A stretch of DNA of 64,000 bases from Microlunatus soli (GCF_900105385.1 NZ_LT629772.1:5642001-5706000); one strand, 5' to 3'. Shown: positions 25,483 through 34,966, counted from the first letter of the stretch. Translations and numbers: made by a program. Notes: a model not told the origin generated them from the letters alone.

Positions 25483-27651
25483 ATGAGCCAGACCGTGACG
25501 CCGGCCGACGAGCAGCCCAGCCTCGCCGACCGCCCCGATCACTCCGGCAGCACCGGCGCCGGTTTTCCCTTCACCGCGGTCGTCGGTTCGGACCAGATGG
25601 CACTCGCTCTCATCCTGTGCACCGTGTCGCCGCAGATCGGCGGGGTGCTGGTTCGCGGGGAGAAGGGCACCGCGAAGTCGACCATGGTGCGGGCGTTGAC
25701 CGCGGTGATGCCCGCCCAGACGGTGGTCGACGGCTGCCGCTTCGGCTGCGATCCGACCGAGCCCGATCCGGGCTGCCCGGACGGACCGCACCGCGACGTC
25801 GGCCGGCAGGTCCGTCCGGCTCGGCTGGTCGAGCTGCCGGTCGGTGCCACCGAGGATCGGGTGATCGGGTCGTTGGACCTGCAGCGGGTGTTGGGCGAGG
25901 GCCGGACCACCTTCGAGCCGGGGCTGCTGGCCGCCGCGCACCGCGGCATCCTGTACGTCGACGAGGTCAACCTGCTCCATGATCATCTCGTCGACCTGTT
26001 GCTGGACGCGGCTGCGATGGGGCGTTCGACGGTGGAGCGGGACGGCATGTCGGTCAGCCACGCCGCCCGGATCATGCTGGTCGGCACCATGAATCCCGAG
26101 GAGGGCGAGCTCCGACCGCAGCTGCTGGATCGGTTCGGCCTCACCGTCGAGGTGACCGCACCGCGTGATCCGGCACTGCGTGCCGAGGTGATCGGCCGAC
26201 GGATGGCCTACGACGCCGACCCGAGCGGCTTCCGCGACCGGTTCGCCGAGAGTGAGGATCAGCTGCGGGTCCGGATCGCCGCGGCCCGGGAGCGGTTGGC
26301 CTCGGTCGTCCTGGACGATCGGGGCCTGGTCACGATTGCCCGGGTCTGTGCCGGCTTCGATGTGGACGGCATGCGGGCCGACATCGTGACCGCCAAGGCG
26401 GCCATCGCCCACGCCGCGTGGCAGGGCCGGGATCGAGTGCTCCGCGAGGACATCCGCGCCGCTGCACTGTTGGCGTTGCCGCACCGGCGTCGCCGCAACC
26501 CGTTTGATGCGCCGGGCCTGGACGAAGAGCTGCTGGATCGGTTGCTTGCCGAGGACGAGCCCGATCCCGAGCCACCGACCGGGACCGATCCCGACAGCCC
26601 CGACCCTGACAGTCCCGACCCTGACAGTCCCGATTCCGACAGTGCCGACTCCGACAGGCCCGAGCCCGACAATTCGGGAGAGAAGAACGCGACACCGGAC
26701 AAACCGGCGCCCGGCGGATCGGCATCGGACACCAGCACCGACCAGGCGTCCCAACAGTCCGACGCCACGGCCGACGACGATGATCGTGAGCAGTCCGACA
26801 CCGAGATGCCGCGCGGCAATCGTCCCGGCCGGGTGGCGCAGGCCGATGCTCCCTACCGGACCAGGCTCTTCACCGCCGGTGGTCTGGGCAGCGGTGCAGC
26901 CGGTCGACGATCGCGTGCCGTGACCAGTGTCGGGCGGGTGGTGCGTGCCGCGGATCGCTTCCAGCGTGGCGATCGAGTTCATCTGCCCGGCACCGTACGG
27001 GCTGCTGCGCGGCATCCGGATCGGGCCCGGGACCGACTGACGATCCGTGGTGATGATCTTCGTGGGGCGATCACCGAGGGTCGTGAATCCAATCTGGTGC
27101 TGCTGGTGGTCGATGCCTCCGGCTCGATGGCTGCCCGCCGTCGGATGGAGGCGGTCAAGACCGCGACCCTGTCGTTGCTGTTGGACGCCTATCAGCGCCG
27201 GGACCGGGTGGCGTTGATCACCTTCGCCGGTGATCACGCCGAGCTGGCGCTGCCACCGACCTCGTCGGTGGACGCGGCCGCCCGGCGGATGACCGATCTT
27301 CCGACGGGCGGTCGGACACCGCTGGCCGAAGGGCTGCTGCGGGCTGCCGACCTGATCCGGGTGGAGCGGATCCGCGACCCGCGGCGACGGCCGCTGATGA
27401 TCGTGATCACCGACGGCCGGGCGACGTACGGATCCGACGCGGTCGATCGCTCCCGACAGGCCGCGGATCTGGTCCGGGCACGAGGGATCGATGCGGTGCT
27501 GATCGACTGCGAGTCCGGACGATTCCGGATGGGACTGGCCGGGCAATTGGCGCACCGACTGCAGGCTGACTACGTCCAGGTGGAGCAGGTCGCCGCCGAT
27601 GTGATCGTCGACGCGGTCCGCAGCCGGGTCCCGTCCAGCGGGGCAGCCTGA
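25483..27651 (+). CDS. Fused ChlI/ChlD-type AAA+ and VWA chelatase motor (cobaltochelatase partner)
   Basis: The 722-residue protein joins an AAA+ ATPase (Walker A GEKGTAKST near residue 60, Walker B ILYVDEVNLL near 158) to a C-terminal von Willebrand A domain with MIDAS motif DASGSM near 544. A long acidic, Asp/Ser/Pro-rich linker (about 360-460) separates them. Magnesium chelatase ChlI and ChlD play these roles in chlorophyll makers; with no chlorophyll genes here and CobN nearby, it most likely powers cobalt insertion. A GGGAGGAC ribosome site precedes the ATG. Confidence 0.9.
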   Translation: MSQTVTPADEQPSLADRPDHSGSTGAGFPFTAVVGSDQMALALILCTVSPQIGGVLVRGEKGTAKSTMVRALTAVMPAQTVVDGCRFGCDPTEPDPGCPDGPHRDVGRQVRPARLVELPVGATEDRVIGSLDLQRVLGEGRTTFEPGLLAAAHRGILYVDEVNLLHDHLVDLLLDAAAMGRSTVERDGMSVSHAARIMLVGTMNPEEGELRPQLLDRFGLTVEVTAPRDPALRAEVIGRRMAYDADPSGFRDRFAESEDQLRVRIAAARERLASVVLDDRGLVTIARVCAGFDVDGMRADIVTAKAAIAHAAWQGRDRVLREDIRAAALLALPHRRRRNPFDAPGLDEELLDRLLAEDEPDPEPPTGTDPDSPDPDSPDPDSPDSDSADSDRPEPDNSGEKNATPDKPAPGGSASDTSTDQASQQSDATADDDDREQSDTEMPRGNRPGRVAQADAPYRTRLFTAGGLGSGAAGRRSRAVTSVGRVVRAADRFQRGDRVHLPGTVRAAARHPDRARDRLTIRGDDLRGAITEGRESNLVLLVVDASGSMAARRRMEAVKTATLSLLLDAYQRRDRVALITFAGDHAELALPPTSSVDAAARRMTDLPTGGRTPLAEGLLRAADLIRVERIRDPRRRPLMIVITDGRATYGSDAVDRSRQAADLVRARGIDAVLIDCESGRFRMGLAGQLAHRLQADYVQVEQVAADVIVDAVRSRVPSSGAA
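26587..26662 (+). repeat. 15-bp tandem repeats encoding the acidic linker
   Basis: Units of the type CCCGACCCTGACAGT repeat about five times with drift, encoding DPDSP/DSDSA pentapeptides in the chelatase linker. The copies at 26604-26633 are nearly identical. Confidence 0.8.
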
Positions 27652-28265
27652 TGCCGCAGGGAACACCGGAGCGCACACCCGACGACGGGCTGACCACCCG
27701 GCAGCGTCGCAATCGGCCACTGTTGATCATCCACACCGGCGACGGCAAGGGAAAGTCGACGGCCGCCTTCGGCCTCGCCCTGCGGGGCTGGAACCAGGGT
27801 TGGTCCAGCGCGGTCTTCCAGTTCGTCAAGTCGGCGAAGTGGCGGATCGGTGAGCAAACGGCCTTGGAACAGCTTGATCAGATCCATCGCGACACCGGCG
27901 CCGGTGGACCGATGGAGTGGCACAAGATGGGGTCGGGCTGGTCCTGGAGCCGCAAGGGTGGCAGTGCGGAGGATCACGCCGCCGCGGCTGCCGAGGGCTG
28001 GCAGGAGATCAAGCGCCGGATCGCCGCCGAGACCCATCAGCTGTACGTGCTGGACGAGTTCAGCTATCCGATCAACTGGGGCTGGGTCGACCTGGACGAT
28101 GTCGTGGACACGTTGACGAACCGAACGGGCCAGCAACATGTGATCATCACCGGGCGGCGGATGCCCGCGGCGTTGATCGAGCAGGCCGATCTGGTGACCG
28201 AGATGACCAAGATCAAGCACCCCTTCGACAACGGCCAGAAGGGCCAGCGGGGGATCGAGTGGTGA
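27651..28265 (+). CDS. cobO: Cob(I)yrinic acid a,c-diamide adenosyltransferase
   Basis: CobO attaches the 5'-deoxyadenosyl group to reduced cobalt. The 204-residue protein has the P-loop HTGDGKGKS (residues 28-36), FQFVKSAKWRIGE and LYVLDEFSYPINWGW, all conserved in CobO/BtuR. The ATG overlaps the chelatase stop (TGATG), and the cobB start overlaps its own stop (GTGA), so translation is coupled along the operon. Confidence 0.96.
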   Translation: MPQGTPERTPDDGLTTRQRRNRPLLIIHTGDGKGKSTAAFGLALRGWNQGWSSAVFQFVKSAKWRIGEQTALEQLDQIHRDTGAGGPMEWHKMGSGWSWSRKGGSAEDHAAAAAEGWQEIKRRIAAETHQLYVLDEFSYPINWGWVDLDDVVDTLTNRTGQQHVIITGRRMPAALIEQADLVTEMTKIKHPFDNGQKGQRGIEW

Positions 28266-30814
28266 CGGTCGGGGGATCCGACCTGGTGCAGGCTGGCCCG
28301 CGGGTGGTGATCGCGGCGCCGGGCTCCGGACAGGGCAAGACCACCGTCGCCACCGGCCTGATGGCAGCGCTGCGGGCCGCTGGTGACCGGGTCGCCGGTT
28401 TCAAGATCGGTCCGGACTACATCGATCCCGGCTACCACGCGCTGGCCACGGGACGTCCGGGCCGCAACCTCGATCCCCGGCTGTGCAGCCCGGAGGCGAT
28501 ACTGCCGCTGTTCCTGCACGGGATGGCCGTACCGGACCGCGCCGACCTCGCTGTCGTCGAAGGCGTGATGGGTCTGTACGACGGGCAGCTCGGTACGCCC
28601 GGATTCGCGTCCACCGCCCATGTCGCGGGACTGCTCGGGGCACCGGTGATCATCGTCCTCGACGTCTCCGGGCTGTCCCGGACCGCCGGCGCGATCGTCG
28701 CGGGCCTCGCCGCGGCCGACCCCGAGCTGCAGATCGGTGGGGTGATCCTGAACAAGGCCGGGTCGGATCGACACCGTGCCGAGGTCGCCGCGGCCTTGGC
28801 GGAGCAGGGCTTTCCGGTGCTCGGCTCGGTGCCCCGCGACGCGGGGATCGCCGTACCGTCCCGTCATCTCGGCCTGATCCCGGCGGCCGAGCGCGGCGAG
28901 GCGGCCGACGCTGTCGCCCGACTGGCCGAGCTGCTCGCCGGGATGGTCGATCTGGATGCGATCCGCGAGGTGGCTCGACGGGCCCCCGGGCTGCGCGGCG
29001 CCCCCTGGGATCCCGCCGCGGCGATCGGTGCCCATCCGACCGCCGCCACGGATTCCGCAGCCCCGGTGGTTGCGGTCGCCGGCGGACGAGCGTTCACGTT
29101 TCACTATCCCGAGACCGAGGAGCTGCTCCGGGCTGCGGGTTGTCGGCCGGTGATCTTCGATCCGGTCACCGATCAGCGGCTTCCCGACGGTACGGCCGGC
29201 CTGTATCTCGGCGGTGGTTTCCCCGAGCTGCATGCGGCCGACCTCGCCGGCAACGACCGTCTGCGGCAACACATCGCCGACGCCATCGCGTCCGGCCTGC
29301 CGACGGTCGCCGAGTGTGCCGGCCTGCTCTACTTGTGTCGCAGCTGCGACGGCGCCCCGATGGTCGGTGCGCTCCCGGTGGATGCCGGGATGACCGAGCG
29401 ACTCCGGCTCGGCTACCGCACGGCCGTCGCCGACCATGATCAACTGCTGTCACCGGCAGGTGGCACGGTCGTCGGGCACGAGTTCCATCGCACCGCCGTG
29501 CTGAGCGACGCGCCGGCGGGCGCCTCGGCCGGTTGGCAGATCGACGACCGGCCGGAGGGCTACTCACTCGACCCGTCCGGATCCGGACGCCCGACCCTCC
29601 ATGCGTCCTACCTGCATCTTCACTGGGCAGGCCAGCCGCAGGTCGCTCGACGATTCGCCGACGCCGTCCACAGCTACGCACGGCGGGTGCCGCAGCCTGC
29701 CGGTGGCGTCATCGCCCCGCCCTCGATCGCCCAGCACTCGAAGGAATCGCGTCGCCGAACCGACCCGCCCGACCATGATCTTGATCATCACGGGGACCGT
29801 GAGATCGCCGACGGACTGACCGACCTGGCCGTCAACGTACGTCTTGATCGGCCGCCGTCCTGGTTGGCCGAGATCTTGCGGGGCAGTGTCGACGCGCTGG
29901 CCGGCTATCCACGCCCGGAACGGGCGATCGCCGCCATCGCCGCTGCGCACGGCGTCACGGCGGAGCAGGTGCTGCCCACAGCCGGGGGTGCCGAGGCCTT
30001 CACCCTGATCGCCCGCGGCGTCGCGGGCGATCGGCCGGTCGTCGTCCATCCCCAGTTCACCGAGCCCGAAGCCGCCCTTCGCACGGCCGGCCGAGTGCCT
30101 CGACGGGTGATCACCGATCAGGCGGACGGCTTCGCCCTCGACCCTGCGGCCGTTCCCGACGACGCCGATCTGATCATGATCGGGAATCCGACCAACCCGA
30201 CCAGTGTGTTGCACCCGGCGGACCGGATCCGGCGACTGGTGGGGCCGGGGCGGGTGGTCTGCGTCGACGAGGCCTTCATGGATGCCGTGCCTGGGGAGAG
30301 GGAGTCGTTGATCGGCGGAGATCTCACCGGCATCGTCGTGCTGCGTTCGTTGACCAAGACCTGGGGACTGGCCGGTCTGCGTGCCGGGTACGCCGTCGGC
30401 GACCCGACGATCATTGCAGCGATGCGAGCCCAGCAACCACCGTGGTCGGTCTCGGTGCCGGCGATCGACGCCACGGTGGCCTGTCTCAGTGAATCGGCGC
30501 GGGCCGAGGCGGCCCGGGCCGCTGTCGACTTCGAGCCCCGCCGCCGGCTGCTGATCGTCGGCCTGGAACGGGTCGGGCTGACTGTTGTGCAGCCCGCGAC
30601 TGCTCCTTTCGTGCTGGTCCGTGGCCCGGTCGGGCTCCGATCCCGACTTCGTGATCATGGAATCGTCGTCCGCCGTGGGGACACCTTCCCCGGACTGGAC
30701 GCCTCCTGGATCAGGGTCGCCGTCCGGGACCCGGAGACCACCGACCAGCTGATCAAGACCCTGACGAACCCGGACCTGATGTCGTTCGGACCCGAACCGG
30801 GAGGACAGCGATGA
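28262..30814 (+). CDS. cobBC: CobB-CobC fusion: (hydrogeno)cobyrinate a,c-diamide synthase + threonine-phosphate decarboxylase-like enzyme
   Basis: The 850-residue protein contains two enzymes. Residues 1 to about 475 are CobB/CbiA: P-loop PGSGQGKTT (20-28), KIGPDYIDPGYH, and an amidotransferase half with VAECAGLLYLC (Cys near 352). Residues from about 515 are a class I PLP aminotransferase-fold domain of the CobC/CobD-decarboxylase type, with PLP-binding Lys699 in SLTKTWGLAGLRAGY and IGNPTNPTSVLH. The first amidates the a and c side chains; the second makes aminopropanol phosphate for the nucleotide loop. A His/Asp-rich linker joins them. No internal stop or clear internal start was seen. 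Confidence 0.9.
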   Translation: MTVGGSDLVQAGPRVVIAAPGSGQGKTTVATGLMAALRAAGDRVAGFKIGPDYIDPGYHALATGRPGRNLDPRLCSPEAILPLFLHGMAVPDRADLAVVEGVMGLYDGQLGTPGFASTAHVAGLLGAPVIIVLDVSGLSRTAGAIVAGLAAADPELQIGGVILNKAGSDRHRAEVAAALAEQGFPVLGSVPRDAGIAVPSRHLGLIPAAERGEAADAVARLAELLAGMVDLDAIREVARRAPGLRGAPWDPAAAIGAHPTAATDSAAPVVAVAGGRAFTFHYPETEELLRAAGCRPVIFDPVTDQRLPDGTAGLYLGGGFPELHAADLAGNDRLRQHIADAIASGLPTVAECAGLLYLCRSCDGAPMVGALPVDAGMTERLRLGYRTAVADHDQLLSPAGGTVVGHEFHRTAVLSDAPAGASAGWQIDDRPEGYSLDPSGSGRPTLHASYLHLHWAGQPQVARRFADAVHSYARRVPQPAGGVIAPPSIAQHSKESRRRTDPPDHDLDHHGDREIADGLTDLAVNVRLDRPPSWLAEILRGSVDALAGYPRPERAIAAIAAAHGVTAEQVLPTAGGAEAFTLIARGVAGDRPVVVHPQFTEPEAALRTAGRVPRRVITDQADGFALDPAAVPDDADLIMIGNPTNPTSVLHPADRIRRLVGPGRVVCVDEAFMDAVPGERESLIGGDLTGIVVLRSLTKTWGLAGLRAGYAVGDPTIIAAMRAQQPPWSVSVPAIDATVACLSESARAEAARAAVDFEPRRRLLIVGLERVGLTVVQPATAPFVLVRGPVGLRSRLRDHGIVVRRGDTFPGLDASWIRVAVRDPETTDQLIKTLTNPDLMSFGPEPGGQR

Positions 30815-31845
30815 TTCCCACCATCGAGCCAGTGACACCGCCCGATCCGGCGGTGGCGAGCCATGCCCGGGAACGGATCGATGCGCTGGCCAAGCCGACC
30901 GGATCGCTCGGCCGGTTGGAGGAGCTGGCGGTCTGGCTGAGCTCGTGTCAGGGCAGCTGTCCGGCCGACCCCGACCTGCGACCGCGTGCGGTCGTCCTGG
31001 CCGGTGATCACGGCGTCGCCGATCAGGGCGTCTCGGCCTACCCGCGAGAGGTGACCCCGGCGATGGTCCGCGCCTTCGTCGCCGGCACGGCGGCAGCGAC
31101 GGTGCTGGCCGAGCAACACGACATTCCGTTGCAGATCTACGATCTCGCCGTCGATGACGAGCTGAGCGGGTTGCCCGAGGAGGTCGGTCGACACAAGGTC
31201 CGGCGCTCGTCACGGCCGCTGAACGTGGAGGACGCACTGACCTCCGACGAGGCGGCCACGGCCTATGCGGCCGGAGTCGCGATCGCGGAGGAGCAGCTGG
31301 CTGCCGGGGCCGGACTGCTGATCGTCGGCGACCTCGGGATCGGCAACACCACCCCGGCCGCGGCGCTGATCGCCGCTTCACTGGGGGTGTCGGCCGCCGA
31401 GGTCACCGGCCGGGGGACCGGGATCGCCGACGAAGCACTGCACCACAAGACCATGATCATCGACCAGGCGCTGCAACGGATCGGTGACCGTGCCGCCGAC
31501 CCGTGGCAACGGCTGGTCGCACTCGGATCCGCCGACCTGGTCGCGGCCGTGGCGATCATGATCACCGCGGCCCGGGCCGGCGTGCCGATCCTGCTGGACG
31601 GGTTGATCGCCGTCGCCGAAGCCGTCACCGCCGAGGACCTGGCACCCGGGCTGCTGGCCTGGTGTGCTGCCGGACATCGATCGACCGAGCCGGGGCAGCG
31701 GCTGGCGCTGGAGAAGCACGACATGCGGCCGTTGGTCGACGCCGAGATGCGGCTGGGCGAGGGCAGCGGCGCGCTGGTTGCCGTACCGCTGCTTCGCTCG
31801 GCTGCGTTGCTGATGTCGCGGATGAGTCTGTTGGCCGATCTGTGA
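30811..31845 (+). CDS. cobT: Nicotinate-nucleotide--dimethylbenzimidazole phosphoribosyltransferase
   Basis: CobT makes alpha-ribazole phosphate, the lower ligand precursor. The 344-residue protein has the N-terminal KPTGSLGRLEELA, VVLAGDHGVADQGVSAYP and the catalytic glutamate in MRLGEGSGAL, at position 317 as in the Salmonella enzyme. The ATG overlaps the cobBC stop. The gene is unrelated to the chelatase subunit also called CobT. Confidence 0.96.
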   Translation: MIPTIEPVTPPDPAVASHARERIDALAKPTGSLGRLEELAVWLSSCQGSCPADPDLRPRAVVLAGDHGVADQGVSAYPREVTPAMVRAFVAGTAAATVLAEQHDIPLQIYDLAVDDELSGLPEEVGRHKVRRSSRPLNVEDALTSDEAATAYAAGVAIAEEQLAAGAGLLIVGDLGIGNTTPAAALIAASLGVSAAEVTGRGTGIADEALHHKTMIIDQALQRIGDRAADPWQRLVALGSADLVAAVAIMITAARAGVPILLDGLIAVAEAVTAEDLAPGLLAWCAAGHRSTEPGQRLALEKHDMRPLVDAEMRLGEGSGALVAVPLLRSAALLMSRMSLLADL

Positions 31846-31855
31846 TGGGGCGACG

Positions 31856-32662
31856 ATGGCCATAACGGCAGGGGGAGGCCGACGACTGCTCGACGCGCTG
31901 GCGGCGTCGGCAGGGCTGTTGACCGTGTTCCCGGTGCGGCCGCGACCGATCGACGCAACGCTGGCCCGCGGGATGATCATGCTCGCACCCCTCGCTGTGG
32001 TTCCGGTTGCGGTCATCACCGCAGCCCTGACCTGGCTGGCGCGGCTCGCCGGACTGCCGGCACCGGCTGCCGGTCTGATCGGTGTCGCGGCTGCGGCGCT
32101 CGGGACCCGGGCCTTCCATCTGGACGGTCTGTCCGACACCGTGGACGCACTCGGATCGGGCTGGGACAGGCAGAAGGCGCTGGACATCATGAAGCGGGGC
32201 GACATCGGGCCGATGGGTGTGCTGGCCATGATCATCGTTGTCGGATTGCAGGCGGTCAGCTTCGGGACGCTGGCCGATGATCTGCGGGGCGCGGTCGCGG
32301 TGGCGATGATCATCTGCCTGTCCCGGTCCGCGCTGGTGATCTGCTGTGCCCGTCCGGTGCCGCCGGCCCGGCAGGGTGGCCTGGGCGCGCTGGTTGCAGG
32401 TTCACTCGGGTGGCCGACGGTGCTGATCATCGTGACCGTGGCGATCGCGCTGGGCGGTGTGGTGGTCGGCCCGTGGGGAGGCACCGGGATCGTCGGTGGG
32501 CTGCTGGCGGTCGCTGCGGCGCTGGCCGTCGTGGCCGGTCTGGTCCGGCATGCTGTCCGCCGCTTCGGCGGTGTCACCGGCGATGTGATGGGCGCCTCGG
32601 TGGAAATCGGTGCGACCGTGATCGCTGTCCTGTCGTTGATCGACTATCGGGTGCTGCCATGA
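31856..32662 (+). CDS. cobS: Adenosylcobinamide-GDP ribazoletransferase
   Basis: CobS joins alpha-ribazole (phosphate) to adenosylcobinamide-GDP at the membrane. The 268-residue protein has several membrane segments and the signature FHLDGLSDTVDALGSG with MKRGDIGPMGVLA. It follows cobT by 10 bp. Its last 19 bp overlap the 3' end of the opposing cobU gene. Confidence 0.95.
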   Translation: MAITAGGGRRLLDALAASAGLLTVFPVRPRPIDATLARGMIMLAPLAVVPVAVITAALTWLARLAGLPAPAAGLIGVAAAALGTRAFHLDGLSDTVDALGSGWDRQKALDIMKRGDIGPMGVLAMIIVVGLQAVSFGTLADDLRGAVAVAMIICLSRSALVICCARPVPPARQGGLGALVAGSLGWPTVLIIVTVAIALGGVVVGPWGGTGIVGGLLAVAAALAVVAGLVRHAVRRFGGVTGDVMGASVEIGATVIAVLSLIDYRVLP

Positions 32663-33225
32663 TCATCGAGACCGCCGTCGTCGGGCTCCGCTGGGATGAT
32701 CAACGGTCGACCGGCCACCATCAGCACGACCCGGTCCGACACGGCAGCGATCGTCCGATTCACCTCGCCGAGCAGGTCGGCGAAGATCCTGCCCGACCGG
32801 TAGGCGGGGACAACGCCCCAGCCGACCTCGTTGCTGACCGCGATCAGCGTACGGTCGGTGCGTCGCCACGCCTCGCGCACCGCTGCCAGCCGATCGTCGA
32901 AATCCGGCTTCCACTCCGACAGCGGAGTCTCCCAGGTCCCCAGCTCGTCGATGACGGCGGTCACCCAGGTGCCGAGGCAGTCGATCAACACTGGGCCGTC
33001 GCCGCCGCCGATGGCTCCGGCAAGATCACTGCCCTCGATCGTTGTCCAGCCCGCGGGCCGGCGGCGACGGTGAGCATCGACGCGTGCCGCCCAGTCGGGA
33101 TCGGCAACCGGGTCGGGTGCAGGTCCGGGCGCGACGTAGCTGACCCGGCCGTCGACGGCCGCTGCCGTGGCGGCTTGTTCGGCGTACCACGACTTGCCGG
33201 ACCGTACGCCGCCGGTGATCAACAT
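32644..33225 (-). CDS. cobU: Adenosylcobinamide kinase / adenosylcobinamide-phosphate guanylyltransferase
   Basis: CobU phosphorylates and guanylates adenosylcobinamide. The 193-residue protein begins MLITGGVRSGKS, with the P-loop GGVRSGKS at residues 5-12, and contains NEVGWGVVP and LIDCLGTWVT. The ATG at 33225 puts the P-loop at the usual distance; a GTG at 33246 in frame is possible. The gene sits on the minus strand between plus-strand cobS and cobD, with only 23 bp between its start and that of cobD. Confidence 0.94.
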   Translation of the reverse strand: MLITGGVRSGKSWYAEQAATAAAVDGRVSYVAPGPAPDPVADPDWAARVDAHRRRRPAGWTTIEGSDLAGAIGGGDGPVLIDCLGTWVTAVIDELGTWETPLSEWKPDFDDRLAAVREAWRRTDRTLIAVSNEVGWGVVPAYRSGRIFADLLGEVNRTIAAVSDRVVLMVAGRPLIIPAEPDDGGLDDHGSTR

Positions 33226-33248
33226 CGTTCGTTCCGAGGAGCTCACGA

Positions 33249-34229
33249 ATGAGGAGCCTACGACGTTGTGACGTCCGGGCGCTGATCGGCGGCCTGGTGC
33301 TCGGTTACGCCGCCGATCAAGCAATCGGCGATCCGCGGCGCTGGCACCCGGTGGCCGGGTTCGGCCGGCTGGCGACTGCTCTGGAACACCGGACCTATCG
33401 CGACGACCGGCTCGCCGGGGTGCTTCATGTCGGGCTGCTGGTCGGTGCCGCTGTCGGCGCCGGCGCGGCTGCGTCCGCCGTGACCACGGGCCGGCCCGTG
33501 TTGCGGACGGTGTTGACCGGAGCCGCGACCTGGATCGTGCTCGGCGGACGTTCACTGAACCGGGAGGCCGGCGCCGTGCATCGGCTGCTGCAGGACGGTG
33601 ATCTTGACGGTGCGCGGAAACAGATCACTCATCTGGTCGGCCGGGATCCGGCCGAGTTGTCGGCCGACGAACTCGCCCGCGCGTGTGTGGAGTCGGTCGC
33701 GGAGAACACCTCCGATGCCGTTGTCGCGCCGTTGGTCTGGGGCGGTGTCGCAGGCCTGCCCGGGTTGCTCGGTTACCGGGCGATCAACACCCTGGACGCG
33801 ATGATCGGCCACCGCTCGGACCGCTATCGGCGCTTCGGCTGGGCTGCAGCGCGACTGGACGATGTGGCGAACTGGCTGCCCGCTCGACTGGCCGGAGGAC
33901 TGACGATGCTGTCCGCCGTCCTGGTCGGTGGTCGGCCCGGCAACGCACTGACGGCGATCAGGACCCAGGCCGGGCAACATCCGAGTCCGAACGCGGGTGT
34001 GGTCGAAGCTGCGTTCGCCGGTGCTCTGGGCGTCACGATCGGCGGGGCCAACCGCTACCACGGAGTCGTCGAGGACCGCGGCGAGCTGGGCACCGGACGA
34101 CCGGCCGATCAACGTGACATCCCTCGCAGTACGTCCCTCTCGGCGCTGGTCGGCGGTGCGGCCCTGGCGGCCGCCGTCGGGATGTCCGCGGGGCATGGCA
34201 GATGGCGTCGGCCGAGGAGTCGATCATGA
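33249..34229 (+). CDS. cobD: Adenosylcobinamide-phosphate synthase (CbiB/CobD)
   Basis: CobD attaches the aminopropanol arm to adenosylcobyrate at the membrane. The 326-residue protein shows LGYAADQAIGDPRRWHPVAGFGRL, ARACVESVAENTSDAVVAPLVWG and the INTLDAMIGHRSDRY segment, all typical of CbiB. In this naming it is the integral membrane synthase, not the Salmonella CobD decarboxylase. Its start is 23 bp from divergent cobU, and it overlaps cobK by four bases. Confidence 0.95.
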   Translation: MRSLRRCDVRALIGGLVLGYAADQAIGDPRRWHPVAGFGRLATALEHRTYRDDRLAGVLHVGLLVGAAVGAGAAASAVTTGRPVLRTVLTGAATWIVLGGRSLNREAGAVHRLLQDGDLDGARKQITHLVGRDPAELSADELARACVESVAENTSDAVVAPLVWGGVAGLPGLLGYRAINTLDAMIGHRSDRYRRFGWAAARLDDVANWLPARLAGGLTMLSAVLVGGRPGNALTAIRTQAGQHPSPNAGVVEAAFAGALGVTIGGANRYHGVVEDRGELGTGRPADQRDIPRSTSLSALVGGAALAAAVGMSAGHGRWRRPRSRS

Positions 34230-34957
34230 CCATCCTGATCCTCGGTGGAACCGCCGAGGCTCGCAGCCTGGCGGCCGAATTGACCGGTGCCGGTCGACCG
34301 GTGATCAGCTCGCTGGCCGGTCGGGTCGGCAATCCGCGACTGCCGACCGGACCCGTACGGATCGGCGGCTTCGGCGGAACGGCGGGACTGATCGACTATC
34401 TCCTCGCGACGAAGATCTCGGTGGTCGTCGACGCAACCCATCCGTTCGCCGCGCAGATGTCCGACCACGCCGCCCAGGCGTCCCGCCGGACGGGCATCCC
34501 GCTGTTCCGGCTGGTCCGGCCCGGCTGGAGTGATCATCCGGTGGCAGCGAACTGGGACTGGGTGCCCGATCTGGCAACTGCCGCCGAGCACGGCACCGGC
34601 AGTCGTCGGCCGTTCATCACCACCGGCCGGCAGAGCCTCCCGGCGTTCGGATCCTGGGCCGACCGTGATGCGCTGATCCGGTTGGTCGACGTGCCGACGT
34701 CGCCGTTACCGGCCCGCTGGACGGTTCTGCGATCGCGTGGACCCTACGACCATGATCATGAACGGACGATTTTCGAGCAGCACCGGCCCGATCTTTTGGT
34801 GACCAAGGACTCCGGTGGTGACCACACGGTCGCCAAGGTGGAGGTAGCGGCCGAGCTCGGTGTCGACGTGCTGATCGTCGCCCGGCCGCCGATTCCGGAA
34901 GATGTGGCGACCGTTGATAGCGTGCCCCGAATGATCGACCTGTTGTCGGTCCGATGA
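34226..34957 (+). CDS. cobK: Precorrin-6A reductase
   Basis: CobK reduces precorrin-6A to 6B with NADPH. The 243-residue protein starts MTILILGGTAEARSLAAEL and contains DATHPFAAQMS and LLVTKDSGG, as in CobK/CbiJ. The ATG at 34226 is selected because it overlaps the cobD stop (ATGA) and has GAGGAG upstream; an ATG 24 bases earlier is in frame. An AbgT transporter gene begins nine bases after its stop. Confidence 0.95.
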   Translation: MTILILGGTAEARSLAAELTGAGRPVISSLAGRVGNPRLPTGPVRIGGFGGTAGLIDYLLATKISVVVDATHPFAAQMSDHAAQASRRTGIPLFRLVRPGWSDHPVAANWDWVPDLATAAEHGTGSRRPFITTGRQSLPAFGSWADRDALIRLVDVPTSPLPARWTVLRSRGPYDHDHERTIFEQHRPDLLVTKDSGGDHTVAKVEVAAELGVDVLIVARPPIPEDVATVDSVPRMIDLLSVR

Positions 34958-34966
34958 CGAGGAAGG

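Noticed and set aside
26587..26662. Repeats considered as a CRISPR-like array
   Set aside because: They are 15-bp in-frame tandem units without spacers, encoding a protein linker.
25312..27720. 802-codon frame opposite the chelatase motor gene
   Set aside because: Composition is that of a shadow frame, it would cover the riboswitch, and the plus-strand gene has AAA+ and MIDAS motifs.
27917..28261. N-terminal extension of cobBC into cobO
   Set aside because: It is an alternative frame of cobO; the GTGA junction at 28262 gives the normal CobB N terminus.
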